From Brachyspira suanatina (lineage in GTDB: Bacteria; Spirochaetota; Brachyspiria; Brachyspirales; Brachyspiraceae), in assembly GCF_001049755.1 (NCBI RefSeq), contig NZ_CVLB01000003.1, positions 1 through 64,000 on the forward strand: a stretch of DNA of 64,000 bases, read 5' to 3'. This document shows positions 25,144 to 33,766 of this stretch, in pieces (position 1 is the first letter of the stretch; every line of letters starts with the position of its first letter). Both the position numbers and the translations under genes were made by a program. The notes under the pieces are model-generated. The model ran no database searches. It saw nothing but the letters and a program-made list of their open reading frames with translations, and was not told the origin of the DNA.

Positions 25144-25225
25144 AATAAAAATCCTTAAATAAAATTTGTATTAAATTATACAGCTTTTTTAAAAATAGTA
25201 AATTGTATTTTATTAAATTTTATTC

Positions 25226-25556
25226 TCACCTCCCCCACCCTCTAGTCTTGATAATTTTTATTAGAATATTTTGTTTTTAGTATATTTGTTAATCTCATTA
25301 GAAATTTCAGCACCCACCCAAGTTTTTTTAATTTTCAGCTTATACACCCGCACGCAGAGTAAAACTATTAATATAAATAAGTTATTAATCAAAATCAAAT
25401 TATATATAAAAATACGCTCACCGTGCGGTTAATAGGCTTTAAATCTAATAACCACTTGGGCTGGCATGCTTTTTCTGAATTGGCTTTAAATATGAATAAA
25501 GCTCTTAATTGTAAATAAAGTTAACAAAAATAAGGGGCGGGATTTGTAATAAAAAT
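25226..25556. repeat. Composite of dispersed intergenic repeats, copy B
   Basis: Three pieces fill the gap between serS and the alcohol dehydrogenase promoter. 25226-25322 is an inverted copy of the G-rich element (ends CACCCACCCAAG). 25345-25432 is the short inverted-repeat element: CCGCACGCAGAG near 25348 and ACCGTGCGGTT near 25420. 25455-25556 is a direct copy that starts CTTGGGCTGGC and ends AGGGGCGGGATTTGTAAT. No coding frame is present. Confidence 0.6.
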
Positions 25557-25578
25557 TCAAAAATATGTATATTGCCTA

Positions 25579-25609
25579 TTGACATTGGAGTACACTTCAA
25601 TGTTATAAT
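25579..25609 (+). promoter_or_regulatory. MerR-type promoter with a 19-base spacer and a central dyad
   Basis: TTGACA at 25579-25584 and TATAAT at 25604-25609 are both perfect consensus hexamers but stand 19 bases apart, two too many for unaided RNA polymerase. Between them lies the dyad ATTGGAGT-AC-ACTTCAAT (25584-25601). This is the classic layout of promoters twisted open by MerR-family activators. The regulator is not encoded in this window. Confidence 0.75.
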
Positions 25610-25638
25610 AATGCCATATTTATAAAAAGGAGCTATTT

Positions 25639-26727
25639 ATGTTACTTGATAAAAACTTAGAAGAAGCTAATTCAGGTCAGAGAATAAATGCTAAAGGTTA
25701 TGCCGTACATAGCAAAACAGATACTTTTAAACCATTTGAATTTTCAAGACATTCTATGGGAGATAATGATATATTAATAGAAATAATGTATGCCGGAATA
25801 TGCCATAGCGATATACACTCAGCAAGAAGCGAATGGCATGAAGGAATATACCCTATGGTTCCGGGACATGAAATTGCAGGAAAGGTTGTAGCAGTAGGAA
25901 AAAATGTTACTAAGTTTAAAGTAGGAGATTATGCTGGTGTTGGATGTATGGTAAACTCATGCGGAGAATGCGAAGCATGCAAAAGAAGCCATGAACAATT
26001 CTGCGAAAGAGGTCAGACTGTATTAACCTATGACTGTAAAGACCATTTTCATGATAATGAACCTACTTACGGAGGATATTCTAATAATATAGTAGTAAGC
26101 GAGAAATTTGCTATTACTGTACCAAAAGATGCCCCAATGGAAAAAGTAGCACCATTACTATGTGCAGGAATTACAACTTATTCTCCTTTGAAATTCTCAG
26201 GAGTAAAAGAAGGAGATATAGTAGGCGTTGCAGGTTTCGGAGGACTTGGCTCTATGGCTGTAAAATATGCTGTTAATATGGGTGCTCAAGTTTATGTATT
26301 TGCTAGAAATGATAAGAAGAAAAAAGAAGCTTTGGAAATGGGAGCAAAAGATTTATTTACTTCTACAAAAGATGTTCCTGTACGTTTCGATTTAATCATA
26401 TCTACAATTCCTACAGGTTATGATGTTAACAATTATGTTGATCTATTGAAATACGGCGGAGAAATGGCTATAGTAGGACTTCCTCCAGCAGAATTGAAAC
26501 AAAGCATAGATTTGGCAAGATTAATATTCTCAGGTGGAAAAAAAGTTTATGGTTCTATGATAGGCGGTATTAAAGAAACTCAAGAGATGTTGGATTTCTC
26601 ATTAGAACATAAAATATACCCTGAAACTGAAATTATCGCAGCAAATCAAATTGATGAAGCGTATCAAAAACTTACAACAGGTCAGGCAAAATTCAGATAT
26701 GTAATTGATATGAAAACTCTTCAATAA
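25639..26727 (+). CDS. Zinc-dependent alcohol dehydrogenase, YahK/cinnamyl-type (362 aa)
   Basis: Medium-chain NAD(P)-dependent dehydrogenase. Catalytic zinc ligands lie in AGICHSDIHSA and PGHEIAG; the structural-zinc lobe is CGECEACKRSHEQFC (four Cys); the cofactor fold is GVAGFGGLGSMAVKYA. The sequence matches the aldehyde-reductase branch (YahK, AdhC-like) that reduces diverse aldehydes with NADPH. AAGGAG precedes the ATG. Control by a MerR-type promoter suggests induction by an electrophile or aldehyde, which fits a detoxification role; this is inference. Monocistronic with its own terminator at 26766-26798. Confidence 0.9.
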   Translation: MLLDKNLEEANSGQRINAKGYAVHSKTDTFKPFEFSRHSMGDNDILIEIMYAGICHSDIHSARSEWHEGIYPMVPGHEIAGKVVAVGKNVTKFKVGDYAGVGCMVNSCGECEACKRSHEQFCERGQTVLTYDCKDHFHDNEPTYGGYSNNIVVSEKFAITVPKDAPMEKVAPLLCAGITTYSPLKFSGVKEGDIVGVAGFGGLGSMAVKYAVNMGAQVYVFARNDKKKKEALEMGAKDLFTSTKDVPVRFDLIISTIPTGYDVNNYVDLLKYGGEMAIVGLPPAELKQSIDLARLIFSGGKKVYGSMIGGIKETQEMLDFSLEHKIYPETEIIAANQIDEAYQKLTTGQAKFRYVIDMKTLQ

Positions 26728-26765
26728 GTAAAAAAATTTTTGTTCATAATATTCTTTATAAATTT

Positions 26766-26798
26766 GAGGCAGCATTAAGAATATGCTGTCTCTTTTTA
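26766..26798 (+). terminator. Terminator of the alcohol dehydrogenase gene
   Basis: GAGGCAGCAT (26766-26775) pairs with ATGCTGTCTC (26783-26792), one G.U, followed by five T. Confidence 0.85.
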
Positions 26799-26857
26799 TT
26801 GTAAATGATATAATAAATAAATTATTGATTAGTATTAATATAAAAAAGGATTATTAT

Positions 26858-27679
26858 ATGACTGCCGATTATCATGTACATACAGAGTTTAGCGACGATT
26901 CTAATTATCCATTAGAAGAAGTTATAAAAGATGCTATAAAACTAAATATAGATGATATTTGTATTACCGATCATGTGGATTATGGCATAAAAAAAGATTG
27001 GTACGAAATTGAAATAAGAGATGAAAAAACTATATCAAATGTCAATTATCCAAAGTATGTAGAAGATATAAAAAGAATGAAAGAAATATACGGAAATAAA
27101 ATTAATATAAAAACAGGACTTGAATGCGGCATACAAACTCATACTATAGATAAATATGAAGCGCTTTTAAAAAAATACGATTTCGATTTTATTATATTTT
27201 CAGTTCATCAAGTAAATGATAAAGAATTCTGGACTCAGGATTTTCAAAGAAACAAAACTCAAAAAGAATACAATGAAGCCTATTATGAAGAAATGCTAAA
27301 TGTTGTAAAAATGTTTACAAATTATTCAGTGCTTGGGCATTTAGATTTGATTATACGATACGATAAAAAAGGTGTTTACCCTTTTAAAAAAGTAAAACCG
27401 ATTATAGAAGATATATTAAAAATAGTTATAAAAGATGGTAAAGGAATAGAATTTAATACTTCATATCATAGATACGGTTTGAAAGATACTACGCCTTCCA
27501 TAGATATATTAAATCTGTACCATAAATTGGGTGGAAATATTATCACTATAGGAAGCGACAGTCATCAGCCTAGTCATTTGGGATTTCACATAAATGAAGC
27601 AAAAGAAATTTTAAAAGACATAGGATTTAAACAATTCTGCACTTATGATAAAATGATTCCATATTTTCATAATCTTTAA
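26858..27679 (+). CDS. PHP-domain phosphatase, histidinol-phosphatase (HisK/HisJ) type (273 aa)
   Basis: I place the start at the ATG at 26858, after AAAAAGGA, instead of at an in-frame codon 75 bases upstream that lies inside the previous terminator. The protein then begins MTADYHVHTEFSDDS, the first PHP metal motif (HxH). Further motifs are ITDHVDYG, GLECGIQ, SVHQV, GHLDLIIRYD and SDSHQPSHLG, together giving the trinuclear metal site. The PHP family includes histidinol-phosphate phosphatase of the HisK type; no other histidine gene is nearby, so another phosphate ester may be the substrate. Confidence 0.88.
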   Translation: MTADYHVHTEFSDDSNYPLEEVIKDAIKLNIDDICITDHVDYGIKKDWYEIEIRDEKTISNVNYPKYVEDIKRMKEIYGNKINIKTGLECGIQTHTIDKYEALLKKYDFDFIIFSVHQVNDKEFWTQDFQRNKTQKEYNEAYYEEMLNVVKMFTNYSVLGHLDLIIRYDKKGVYPFKKVKPIIEDILKIVIKDGKGIEFNTSYHRYGLKDTTPSIDILNLYHKLGGNIITIGSDSHQPSHLGFHINEAKEILKDIGFKQFCTYDKMIPYFHNL

Positions 27680-27691
27680 AGTATATAAATA

Positions 27692-27719
27692 TTGACAGGC
27701 AAAAAATATCGGTTATAAT
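27692..27719 (+). promoter_or_regulatory. Promoter of the small gene at 27743
   Basis: TTGACA at 27692-27697 and TATAAT at 27714-27719, spacer 16. Both hexamers are perfect. It lies 23 bases before the ATG, so the leader is very short. Confidence 0.65.
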
Positions 27720-27742
27720 AAAATCAGGTTTATGGAGGTTGT

Positions 27743-28126
27743 ATGATATTAGACGAAGTAAAAAAATATTTTGATTTGGTTGAATATTCTGAATTAAGAG
27801 CCCTTTATGAAGATGATTTTCAATTTGAAGTTTTAAAAAATGAAAAAGAATTGGAAAATCATATATACGATTTAGACAATGATGAAAAAGAAAGAATCAG
27901 AAATGCTGTGTCAAATGAATTAAAAAATAACAATGAAATAGTTTTTTATACTTCAGAAAGTGCCGGAGAAGTATATTCAAGTGTTGAAGACTTTTTGGTT
28001 TATCTTCTTAATGAAATTTTATATCAGAAATTATTAATAAAAAGCGAAAGAAAAACATTATCCAATAACTTTATGGAATTAGAAATAAGTATAAAAAAAT
28101 TGCTTATACTAATTTGGACTAGATAA
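27743..28126 (+). CDS. Hypothetical acidic protein (127 aa)
   Basis: A strong GGAGGT ribosome site five bases before the ATG and a consensus promoter show a real gene. The protein is acidic and helix-rich (KYFDLVEYSELRALYEDDF, then NEKELENHIYDLDNDEKE), without signal peptide or membrane segment. I recognise no family. It ends 18 bases before the lipoprotein gene, so the two may be cotranscribed. Confidence 0.65.
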   Translation: MILDEVKKYFDLVEYSELRALYEDDFQFEVLKNEKELENHIYDLDNDEKERIRNAVSNELKNNNEIVFYTSESAGEVYSSVEDFLVYLLNEILYQKLLIKSERKTLSNNFMELEISIKKLLILIWTR

Positions 28127-28144
28127 AAAATATATAAGTTAATT

Positions 28145-28819
28145 ATGAGGTTTATGATTATGAAGAAAGTTTATATTTTATTATTTTTAAATTTTATTTT
28201 TATTTCTTGTTTTGCTCCATCAAAATCATATTTTAATGTTGTATCAGCAAATAAAGAAAATGATAGTATAAAAGTAATAGTAGAAGCTAAAAAGTCAGGC
28301 AGACAATCAGAAAATATATTTTTAGTTTCTCAATTTTTAAATGATGATGATGTAATAGTTAATACTTCTATGTCGCAAATAGGTCCTATGATGTTTGATA
28401 AAGGAAAATATGAATTTAATGTTCCTCTTCCTACAAATAGTTTCACTAAATACACAAATTTCATTGATGAAATTGAGCCTGAAACAGCCCAAAGAACGGT
28501 AAATAACAGAGGTTATGGAAGCAGTTTCTTTACATATATGATGCTTATGAATATGATGGACGATAGAAGACCAACATATTATGATGATTATGGTAAAAGA
28601 AGAACTATTAATAGAGATTATTATGATGATAAATATAATAATAGAACTTCAACAAGAAGAAGCATATTCAATAATTCAAGATCTACAACTAAAAAAACAA
28701 CAGTAAATAACAATAATAGTTCTACTACTAAAAGAAGAACATTATTCAAACCTAGCTCAGGAAGCTCTACAAGAAAACAATCTACTTTCAGAAGATCTTC
28801 TACTAGGAGAAGAAGATAA
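28145..28819 (+). CDS. Lipoprotein with an arginine/serine/threonine-rich tail (about 220 aa)
   Basis: The better start is probably the ATG at 28160 (MKKVYILLFLNFIFISC), giving a lipoprotein signal with lipobox FISC. Residues 25-110 form a soluble domain of unknown type. The last 90 residues are low-complexity: tyrosine/aspartate-rich first, then dense in Arg, Ser, Thr, Lys and Asn, ending in STRRRR. Such a strongly basic tail on a lipoprotein could bind peptidoglycan, nucleic acid or lipopolysaccharide-like polyanions; this is a guess from charge alone. Confidence 0.7.
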   Translation: MRFMIMKKVYILLFLNFIFISCFAPSKSYFNVVSANKENDSIKVIVEAKKSGRQSENIFLVSQFLNDDDVIVNTSMSQIGPMMFDKGKYEFNVPLPTNSFTKYTNFIDEIEPETAQRTVNNRGYGSSFFTYMMLMNMMDDRRPTYYDDYGKRRTINRDYYDDKYNNRTSTRRSIFNNSRSTTKKTTVNNNNSSTTKRRTLFKPSSGSSTRKQSTFRRSSTRRRR

Positions 28820-28977
28820 TATCAGTAATTTATGTTTTATACTATAAAATATTAAATTTTTATAAATAATACATTTTTGATATTGACTTTATTTTTTAAG
28901 AATATAAGATTACTAATTAGTTTTTAATAGAAAACATATATTCCGTTTTTATAACTTATAATCATATAGGAAATTGT

Positions 28978-29121
28978 ATGAAATTACCGCAATTTGATTC
29001 ATATTATCAAATATCTGTATTTGATATTATTGCAGTAAAGCGTCATTTATTTCTATCTCTTATTGAGAATATGATTAAGTCTAATAAACATAATCTTTTG
29101 CATTATGTTTATCTTTTTTGA
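28978..29121 (+). CDS. Possible small protein of 47 residues
   Basis: In the 450-base gap before the first MATE gene, an ATG at 28978 after TAGGAAATTG opens 47 codons (begins MKLPQFDSYYQ, ends LLHYVYLF). No homologue known to me. Plausible but unproven. The rest of 28820-29269 is AT-rich with no other signal. Confidence 0.3.
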   Translation: MKLPQFDSYYQISVFDIIAVKRHLFLSLIENMIKSNKHNLLHYVYLF

Positions 29122-29281
29122 ATGCTTTTATACTTTTTAAACTTTTTTCTATAAACAATGCAATAATAAAAAAGTTATTAATAGGTTTTGAAAATAATAT
29201 GTTTCAAGCCTCATTTTTATGAAAACATTATGATAAAATAAAAACACTATGAATTATAAAAACTTATGAATGAGGACAATC

Positions 29282-30667
29282 ATGGAAAGAGATAAGATGT
29301 TGGAGCTTACTGAGGGTAATGTAAGCAGAGGACTTATAAACTTAGTTATACCTATGATATTAGGAAACCTTTTAAATATTGCATATAATATAGTTGATAC
29401 TATTTGGATTGGTCAGATGATAGGCCCTAAAGGACTTGGTGCTATTGCTGTTAGTTTCCCTATAATATTAATACTTATGGCTATAGCTTCAGGCGTTACA
29501 GTAGCATCCAATATTTTAATAGGGCAGTATTTCGGTGCTAATGATAAAGATTCTGTAATATATGTTTCAAGAGTTTCAACTACTATAAGTTTGATCACTG
29601 CTTTAGCTTTGGCTATTATAGGATATATATTTGCCCCTGCTATGATGAGATTTTTAAATACTGCAGATAGTATAATGGAATATTCTGTTAGCTATTTCAG
29701 AATAAGCATGATAGGTTTTCCATTTATGTTTTATTATTTTTTGGTGTCTGCTCTGCTTAGAGGAATTGGAGATACTGTAAGACCTTTGATATTTTTAGCT
29801 ATTTCTTCTGTATTAAATTTAATATTAGATCCTCTTATGATAAAAGGAATAGGGCCTTTTCCTGCTATGGGACTTGATGGTGCCGCTTATGCAACAGCTT
29901 TCTCACAATTTGTTTCAGTTGCCGTATCTATGATATATTTAAAAATGAAAAACAGTATTGTAAAAGCTAATCCTTTTGATTTGGCTTTCGATCTTAATAT
30001 AACTAAGTTAATGTTTAGGATAGGGCTTCCATTTGCTGCTATGCAATTAATAGTATCTGTAAGCTGGTTATTTTTAAATAGACTTATAAACACTTACGGA
30101 GAAGCTGCTTCTGCATCTGTTGCTGTATCTATGAGAGTGGATTCTTTATCATTTCTTCCGCTTTTAGCATTATCTGCTGGTATTGCCACTATGACAGCTC
30201 AAAATATTGGAGCAGGAAAAATGGAGAGAGTAAAGGAAATATTTAAAGCCGGAATGATACTTTCTGTAGGAATATCTGCATTTATGGCTATTTTTTCTGT
30301 ATTGTTTCCTGAGATTATTGTAAGAATGTTTACTAAAGATATGAGTGTTTTGAAATATACTAAAAGCTATATTTATGTTGTTATGCCTTCTATAGTAATG
30401 CTTGCTGTAATGTTTACTGCTAATGGTGTTATTAATGGAGCTGGAAAAACTTTTATGCTTATGCTATTTGCTTTTTGTGCACATATAATAATCAGAGTGC
30501 CTCTTGCATATATGATATCTCCTCAAATGGAATTATGGGGAATTTGGACTGCTATGGCTGTAAGCAACTTCTTTAGTATGAGTTTAAGTTTATTATATTA
30601 CTTCTCCAACAAATGGAAAAAAGATGCAAATATTGCCTCTCATTCCGCAGCTGAACATAATTTATAA
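29282..30667 (+). CDS. MATE-family efflux transporter, first of a tandem pair (461 aa)
   Basis: Multidrug and toxic-compound extrusion transporter with twelve hydrophobic segments. Typical features are LVIPMILGNLLNIAYNIVDTIWIGQ in helix 1 (landmark residues only), GQYFGANDKD and LLRGIGDTVRPL. I chose the ATG at 29282, five bases after GAGGA, over the in-frame ATG at 29270. Exporters of this kind use a sodium or proton gradient; the substrate is unknown. About 65-70% similar by eye to the next gene, which follows after 83 bases, so a local duplication. Confidence 0.9.
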   Translation: MERDKMLELTEGNVSRGLINLVIPMILGNLLNIAYNIVDTIWIGQMIGPKGLGAIAVSFPIILILMAIASGVTVASNILIGQYFGANDKDSVIYVSRVSTTISLITALALAIIGYIFAPAMMRFLNTADSIMEYSVSYFRISMIGFPFMFYYFLVSALLRGIGDTVRPLIFLAISSVLNLILDPLMIKGIGPFPAMGLDGAAYATAFSQFVSVAVSMIYLKMKNSIVKANPFDLAFDLNITKLMFRIGLPFAAMQLIVSVSWLFLNRLINTYGEAASASVAVSMRVDSLSFLPLLALSAGIATMTAQNIGAGKMERVKEIFKAGMILSVGISAFMAIFSVLFPEIIVRMFTKDMSVLKYTKSYIYVVMPSIVMLAVMFTANGVINGAGKTFMLMLFAFCAHIIIRVPLAYMISPQMELWGIWTAMAVSNFFSMSLSLLYYFSNKWKKDANIASHSAAEHNL

Positions 30668-30756
30668 ATACTAAAACTTATTGACTTTTATATATCTTCT
30701 ATATAGAATTACTGAATTATTTTATATAAAATAAAAATAATTTAGGTAAATTGATA

Positions 30757-32145
30757 ATGGCAAAAGAAGAAAAATTATTAGATTTAACAGAATGTAATGT
30801 AGCTAAAGGGCTTTTAATATTAGTTATCCCCATGGTTTTGGGAAACTTATTAAATGTGGCATACTCTACAGTTGATGCCATTTGGATAGGACAGATTGTA
30901 GGTTCTAAAGGACTTGCAGCTGTTTCAATAAGTTTTCCTCTTACAATGGTTATTACAGCTATAGCATCAGGAATAGCAACTGCTGTTAATGTTTTAATAG
31001 GGCAGTATTTCGGTGCTAATGATAAAGAATATGTAACATATATTTCTAAAGTTTCAACTACTGTAAGTTTAATAACTGCTTTAACATTAGCTATATTAGG
31101 ATACGTATTTGCACCTAATCTAATGGTATTTTTAAATACTGCTGATAGTATAATGGAAGATGCTGTAAGTTATTTTAGAATAAGTATGATTGGTTTTCCA
31201 TTTGTATTTTATTATACTTTCGTTTCTGCTTTGCTTAGAGGTATAGGAGATACTGTAAGGCCTTTAATATTTTTGATAATATCTTCTGTGATAAATATAA
31301 TATTAGATCCTATTTTAATAAAAGGAATAGGACCAATTCCGGCTATGGGTGTAGAAGGCGCCGCTTATGCCACAGTATTTGCACAAGCCATATCTGTAAT
31401 AGTAAGTATGATTTACTTAAAAGCAAAAAACAGTATTGTAAGGGCTAATCCGCTTAATTTCACATTTGATTTAAACATAACAAAATTAATAATAAAAATA
31501 GGTTTGCCTTTCACTCTTATGCAGCTGATATCTTCTATAAGCTGGCTATTTTTAAATAAAGTTATTAATTCTTATGGAGAATTAGCTTCAGCATCTTTTG
31601 CTGTAGCTGCTAGAATAGATGCTTTATCATTCGTACCGCTTTCTGCTATTCTTTCAGGTGTAGGAACTATGGCTGCTCAGAATATTGGTGCTGATAAAAT
31701 GTATAGAATAAAAGAGATATTTAGTACAGGATTAAAAATTTCTTTAGCTATAGCATTGATTATGACTGCATTATGTATGCTGTTTCCAGAGTTTATCATA
31801 AAAATATTTGTACAAGATGATAATATAATGCCGTATATGAAAAGTTATATATATGCCGGTGTGCCTTCAACAATATTAGTTGCCATTATATTTTCAGCAA
31901 ATGGTATTATTAATGCTTCCGGAAAAACTTTTGTAATTATGCTGTTTACTTTATTTACTCATTTTCTAGTAAGAATTCCTGTTGTTTATTTATTATCTCC
32001 AAAAATAGGTTTATGGGGAGTGTGGATTTCTATGTCTGTTAGTAACTTCTTCAATATGGTTTTCCATTTAGTTTATTATTATTCAAATAAATGGCAAAAG
32101 AATGCTAATCTCACATTGAATTCTCCTTCTAAAGATGATAATTAA
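30757..32145 (+). CDS. MATE-family efflux transporter, second of a tandem pair (462 aa)
   Basis: Paralogue of the preceding gene: LVIPMVLGNLLNVAYSTVDAIW near the N-terminus (landmark), GQYFGANDKE, LLRGIGDTVRPLIF, NGIINASGKTF. The start used is the ATG at 30757; an in-frame TTG six bases earlier is less likely. Twelve membrane segments. Same predicted role as its neighbour, possibly with another substrate, since the most variable parts are the second-half helices. No dedicated regulator is adjacent. Confidence 0.9.
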   Translation: MAKEEKLLDLTECNVAKGLLILVIPMVLGNLLNVAYSTVDAIWIGQIVGSKGLAAVSISFPLTMVITAIASGIATAVNVLIGQYFGANDKEYVTYISKVSTTVSLITALTLAILGYVFAPNLMVFLNTADSIMEDAVSYFRISMIGFPFVFYYTFVSALLRGIGDTVRPLIFLIISSVINIILDPILIKGIGPIPAMGVEGAAYATVFAQAISVIVSMIYLKAKNSIVRANPLNFTFDLNITKLIIKIGLPFTLMQLISSISWLFLNKVINSYGELASASFAVAARIDALSFVPLSAILSGVGTMAAQNIGADKMYRIKEIFSTGLKISLAIALIMTALCMLFPEFIIKIFVQDDNIMPYMKSYIYAGVPSTILVAIIFSANGIINASGKTFVIMLFTLFTHFLVRIPVVYLLSPKIGLWGVWISMSVSNFFNMVFHLVYYYSNKWQKNANLTLNSPSKDDN

Positions 32146-32177
32146 AGCATTAAAATAAATTCTAAATTTAAATAAAG

Positions 32178-32312
32178 CTTGGGCGGGTGCTAATAAATTT
32201 TAATTTGGCTTTAAATATAAATAACACTAAACTTTAAAATAAAGCTGTAAATTTTAAAGGTCGGGGTATGTGAATAAAGTTTTAAAAATTAATTACACTT
32301 GCCCACCCTTTA
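32178..32312. repeat. Dispersed intergenic repeat, copy C
   Basis: Starts CTTGGGCGGGTGCTAATAAA and ends TTACACTTGCCCACCCTTTA. Its hairpin arms are those of copy A (9436-9571) in exchanged order: the GTCGGGGTATGTGAAT-like arm first and the ATTACACTTGCCCACC arm last. Thus the terminal stem was inverted between the two copies. Confidence 0.65.
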
Positions 32313-32415
32313 TACTTTTTACATCGTTAAGTCATTTCTAGATTATTTTTCTTTTTTGTTTTAAACTGTTATTTTAGCTGATCACCCATGATTTTTTTTA
32401 AAATTTTTATGTACT

Positions 32416-32501
32416 AACCGCACGCAGAGCAGAATTTAAAATATATGCTGATTGATAATTACAATTTAAATTATATAAAAAAACTTATTCAGCGTGCGTT
32501 A
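32416..32501. repeat. CGCACGC/GCGTGCG inverted-repeat element
   Basis: AACCGCACGCAGAGC at 32416-32430 and CAGCGTGCGTTAA at 32490-32502 face each other (core 7 bp perfect) across about 65 AT-rich bases. Equivalent elements lie at 25345-25432 and 49055-49141, with a half copy at 61039-61055. At 25345 and 49055, and for the half copy, the G-rich dispersed repeat is within about 50 bases; here a weak inverted remnant of it is at 32370-32400. Confidence 0.55.
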
Positions 32502-32507
32502 AATAAA

Positions 32508-33626
32508 CTATATCTCAGTTATAACTACATCTGCAGAAATACCATGTTTGCCTTTTAAAGATTGATAAGCTGCAGATGCACCTGTAGGCACATATATAGT
32601 TTTTAAAATAGTACCTTTAAAAGTATTATCTCCATTTATTGAAGGAGGATTAGCTGACAAAAATGTTATGCTTGTTAATGACTCACAGGTAGAAAAAACA
32701 AGATCTCCAATGCTTATAACATTAGCAGGTATTGTAATAGTTGTTAATTTTCTACAATATCCAAAAGCAGAGTCCCCTATAGTTGTTAATTTTGGATTTG
32801 CACCTTCAAACACAATACTTTCAGCACCGCTGCATGCATAAAAAGCTAAATCCTCTATAGAGGTAACAGACTCTGGTATAGTTATAGTTTTTAATCCAGA
32901 ACAGCTAGCAAAAGCAGATTTAGGTATAACACTTAAATTTTTAGATAATTTCATGCTTTGTAATTGCCTGCATGCCTCAAATGCCTCTTTTCCTATACTT
33001 GTTACAGAATCAGGCATATCAATACTTTCTATAGCAGAAATTTCAAAAGCATAATCATTTATAGTTTTTAATCCATTAGGTAAATTAATATTTTTTACTT
33101 TTGTATTATAAAAAATACTGCCTCCTATTTCTATTAAACTTTTAGGCATATTTACTTCTGTCAAAACTTTGCAATTAAAGAATACTTCGTTTCCCAAAAT
33201 AGCTATATAATCAGGAAGAATAACTTTTGCTATATTATAATTGTCAAGAGAAGTATTTACTAATATATAATCAGGAAGTTTATTATTTTGAAATTGCACA
33301 TTTTCAAATGACACTATTATATCTTTAATGTCTTTAATCTCATTTATTATAGTACCAAGAGTGCTAGATTTATCATAATATTTTGTAGAAGTACCTTTAA
33401 ATATTACTTTATATTCGCCTTTATCATTATAATATTTTTCTAATGATTCCCTTATATTTTTAGCAGTAGCAGTGTCTATTTCTATACCATATTTATTTAA
33501 TTCTTCTTCAGTTATTGGTGGTTCAGTGGTATTTCCGTTATTATCAATATTATTAGGAGATGTTACTGATCCTCTGCATGATAAAAAAATCATAAAAGCT
33601 AAAATTATTAATATTATTTTTCTCAT
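32508..33626 (-). CDS. BspA-like leucine-rich-repeat lipoprotein (372 aa)
   Basis: MRKIILIILAFMIFLSC is a lipoprotein signal (Cys17). After a short linker (residues 20-110) come about ten LRR_5 (BspA/TpLRR-type) repeats of 20-23 residues with the pattern IGDSAFGYCRKLTTITIPANV. The repeat is typical of surface proteins of Treponema, Tannerella and Trichomonas that bind host proteins or other bacteria. The C-terminus (IYVPTGASAAYQSLKGKHG) is the usual cap. The surface location is inferred from family and lipid anchor. Stop lies at the edge of an inverted-repeat element. Confidence 0.9.
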   Translation of the reverse strand: MRKIILIILAFMIFLSCRGSVTSPNNIDNNGNTTEPPITEEELNKYGIEIDTATAKNIRESLEKYYNDKGEYKVIFKGTSTKYYDKSSTLGTIINEIKDIKDIIVSFENVQFQNNKLPDYILVNTSLDNYNIAKVILPDYIAILGNEVFFNCKVLTEVNMPKSLIEIGGSIFYNTKVKNINLPNGLKTINDYAFEISAIESIDMPDSVTSIGKEAFEACRQLQSMKLSKNLSVIPKSAFASCSGLKTITIPESVTSIEDLAFYACSGAESIVFEGANPKLTTIGDSAFGYCRKLTTITIPANVISIGDLVFSTCESLTSITFLSANPPSINGDNTFKGTILKTIYVPTGASAAYQSLKGKHGISADVVITEI

Positions 33627-33766
33627 ATTTAACCCTTATTATTTAATTATAACAAATAATAAATTTATTTTAAAAAATATTAATATATATCATATTATTT
33701 TAATCTGATAAAAACTGAATTAGTTATTGAAAATAAAATTTATAATATTAAGTATTAAATAATTGA

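Noticed and set aside
25144-25638. T-box leader or riboswitch between serS and the alcohol dehydrogenase gene
   Set aside because: No T-box motif (TGGNACCGCG) is present; the gap is explained by dispersed repeats and the MerR-type promoter.
33571-33582. Further GATCCTCT motif copies (near 33570 and 29829)
   Set aside because: They lie inside coding sequence without flanking inverted repeats and match only 8 bases, as expected by chance.
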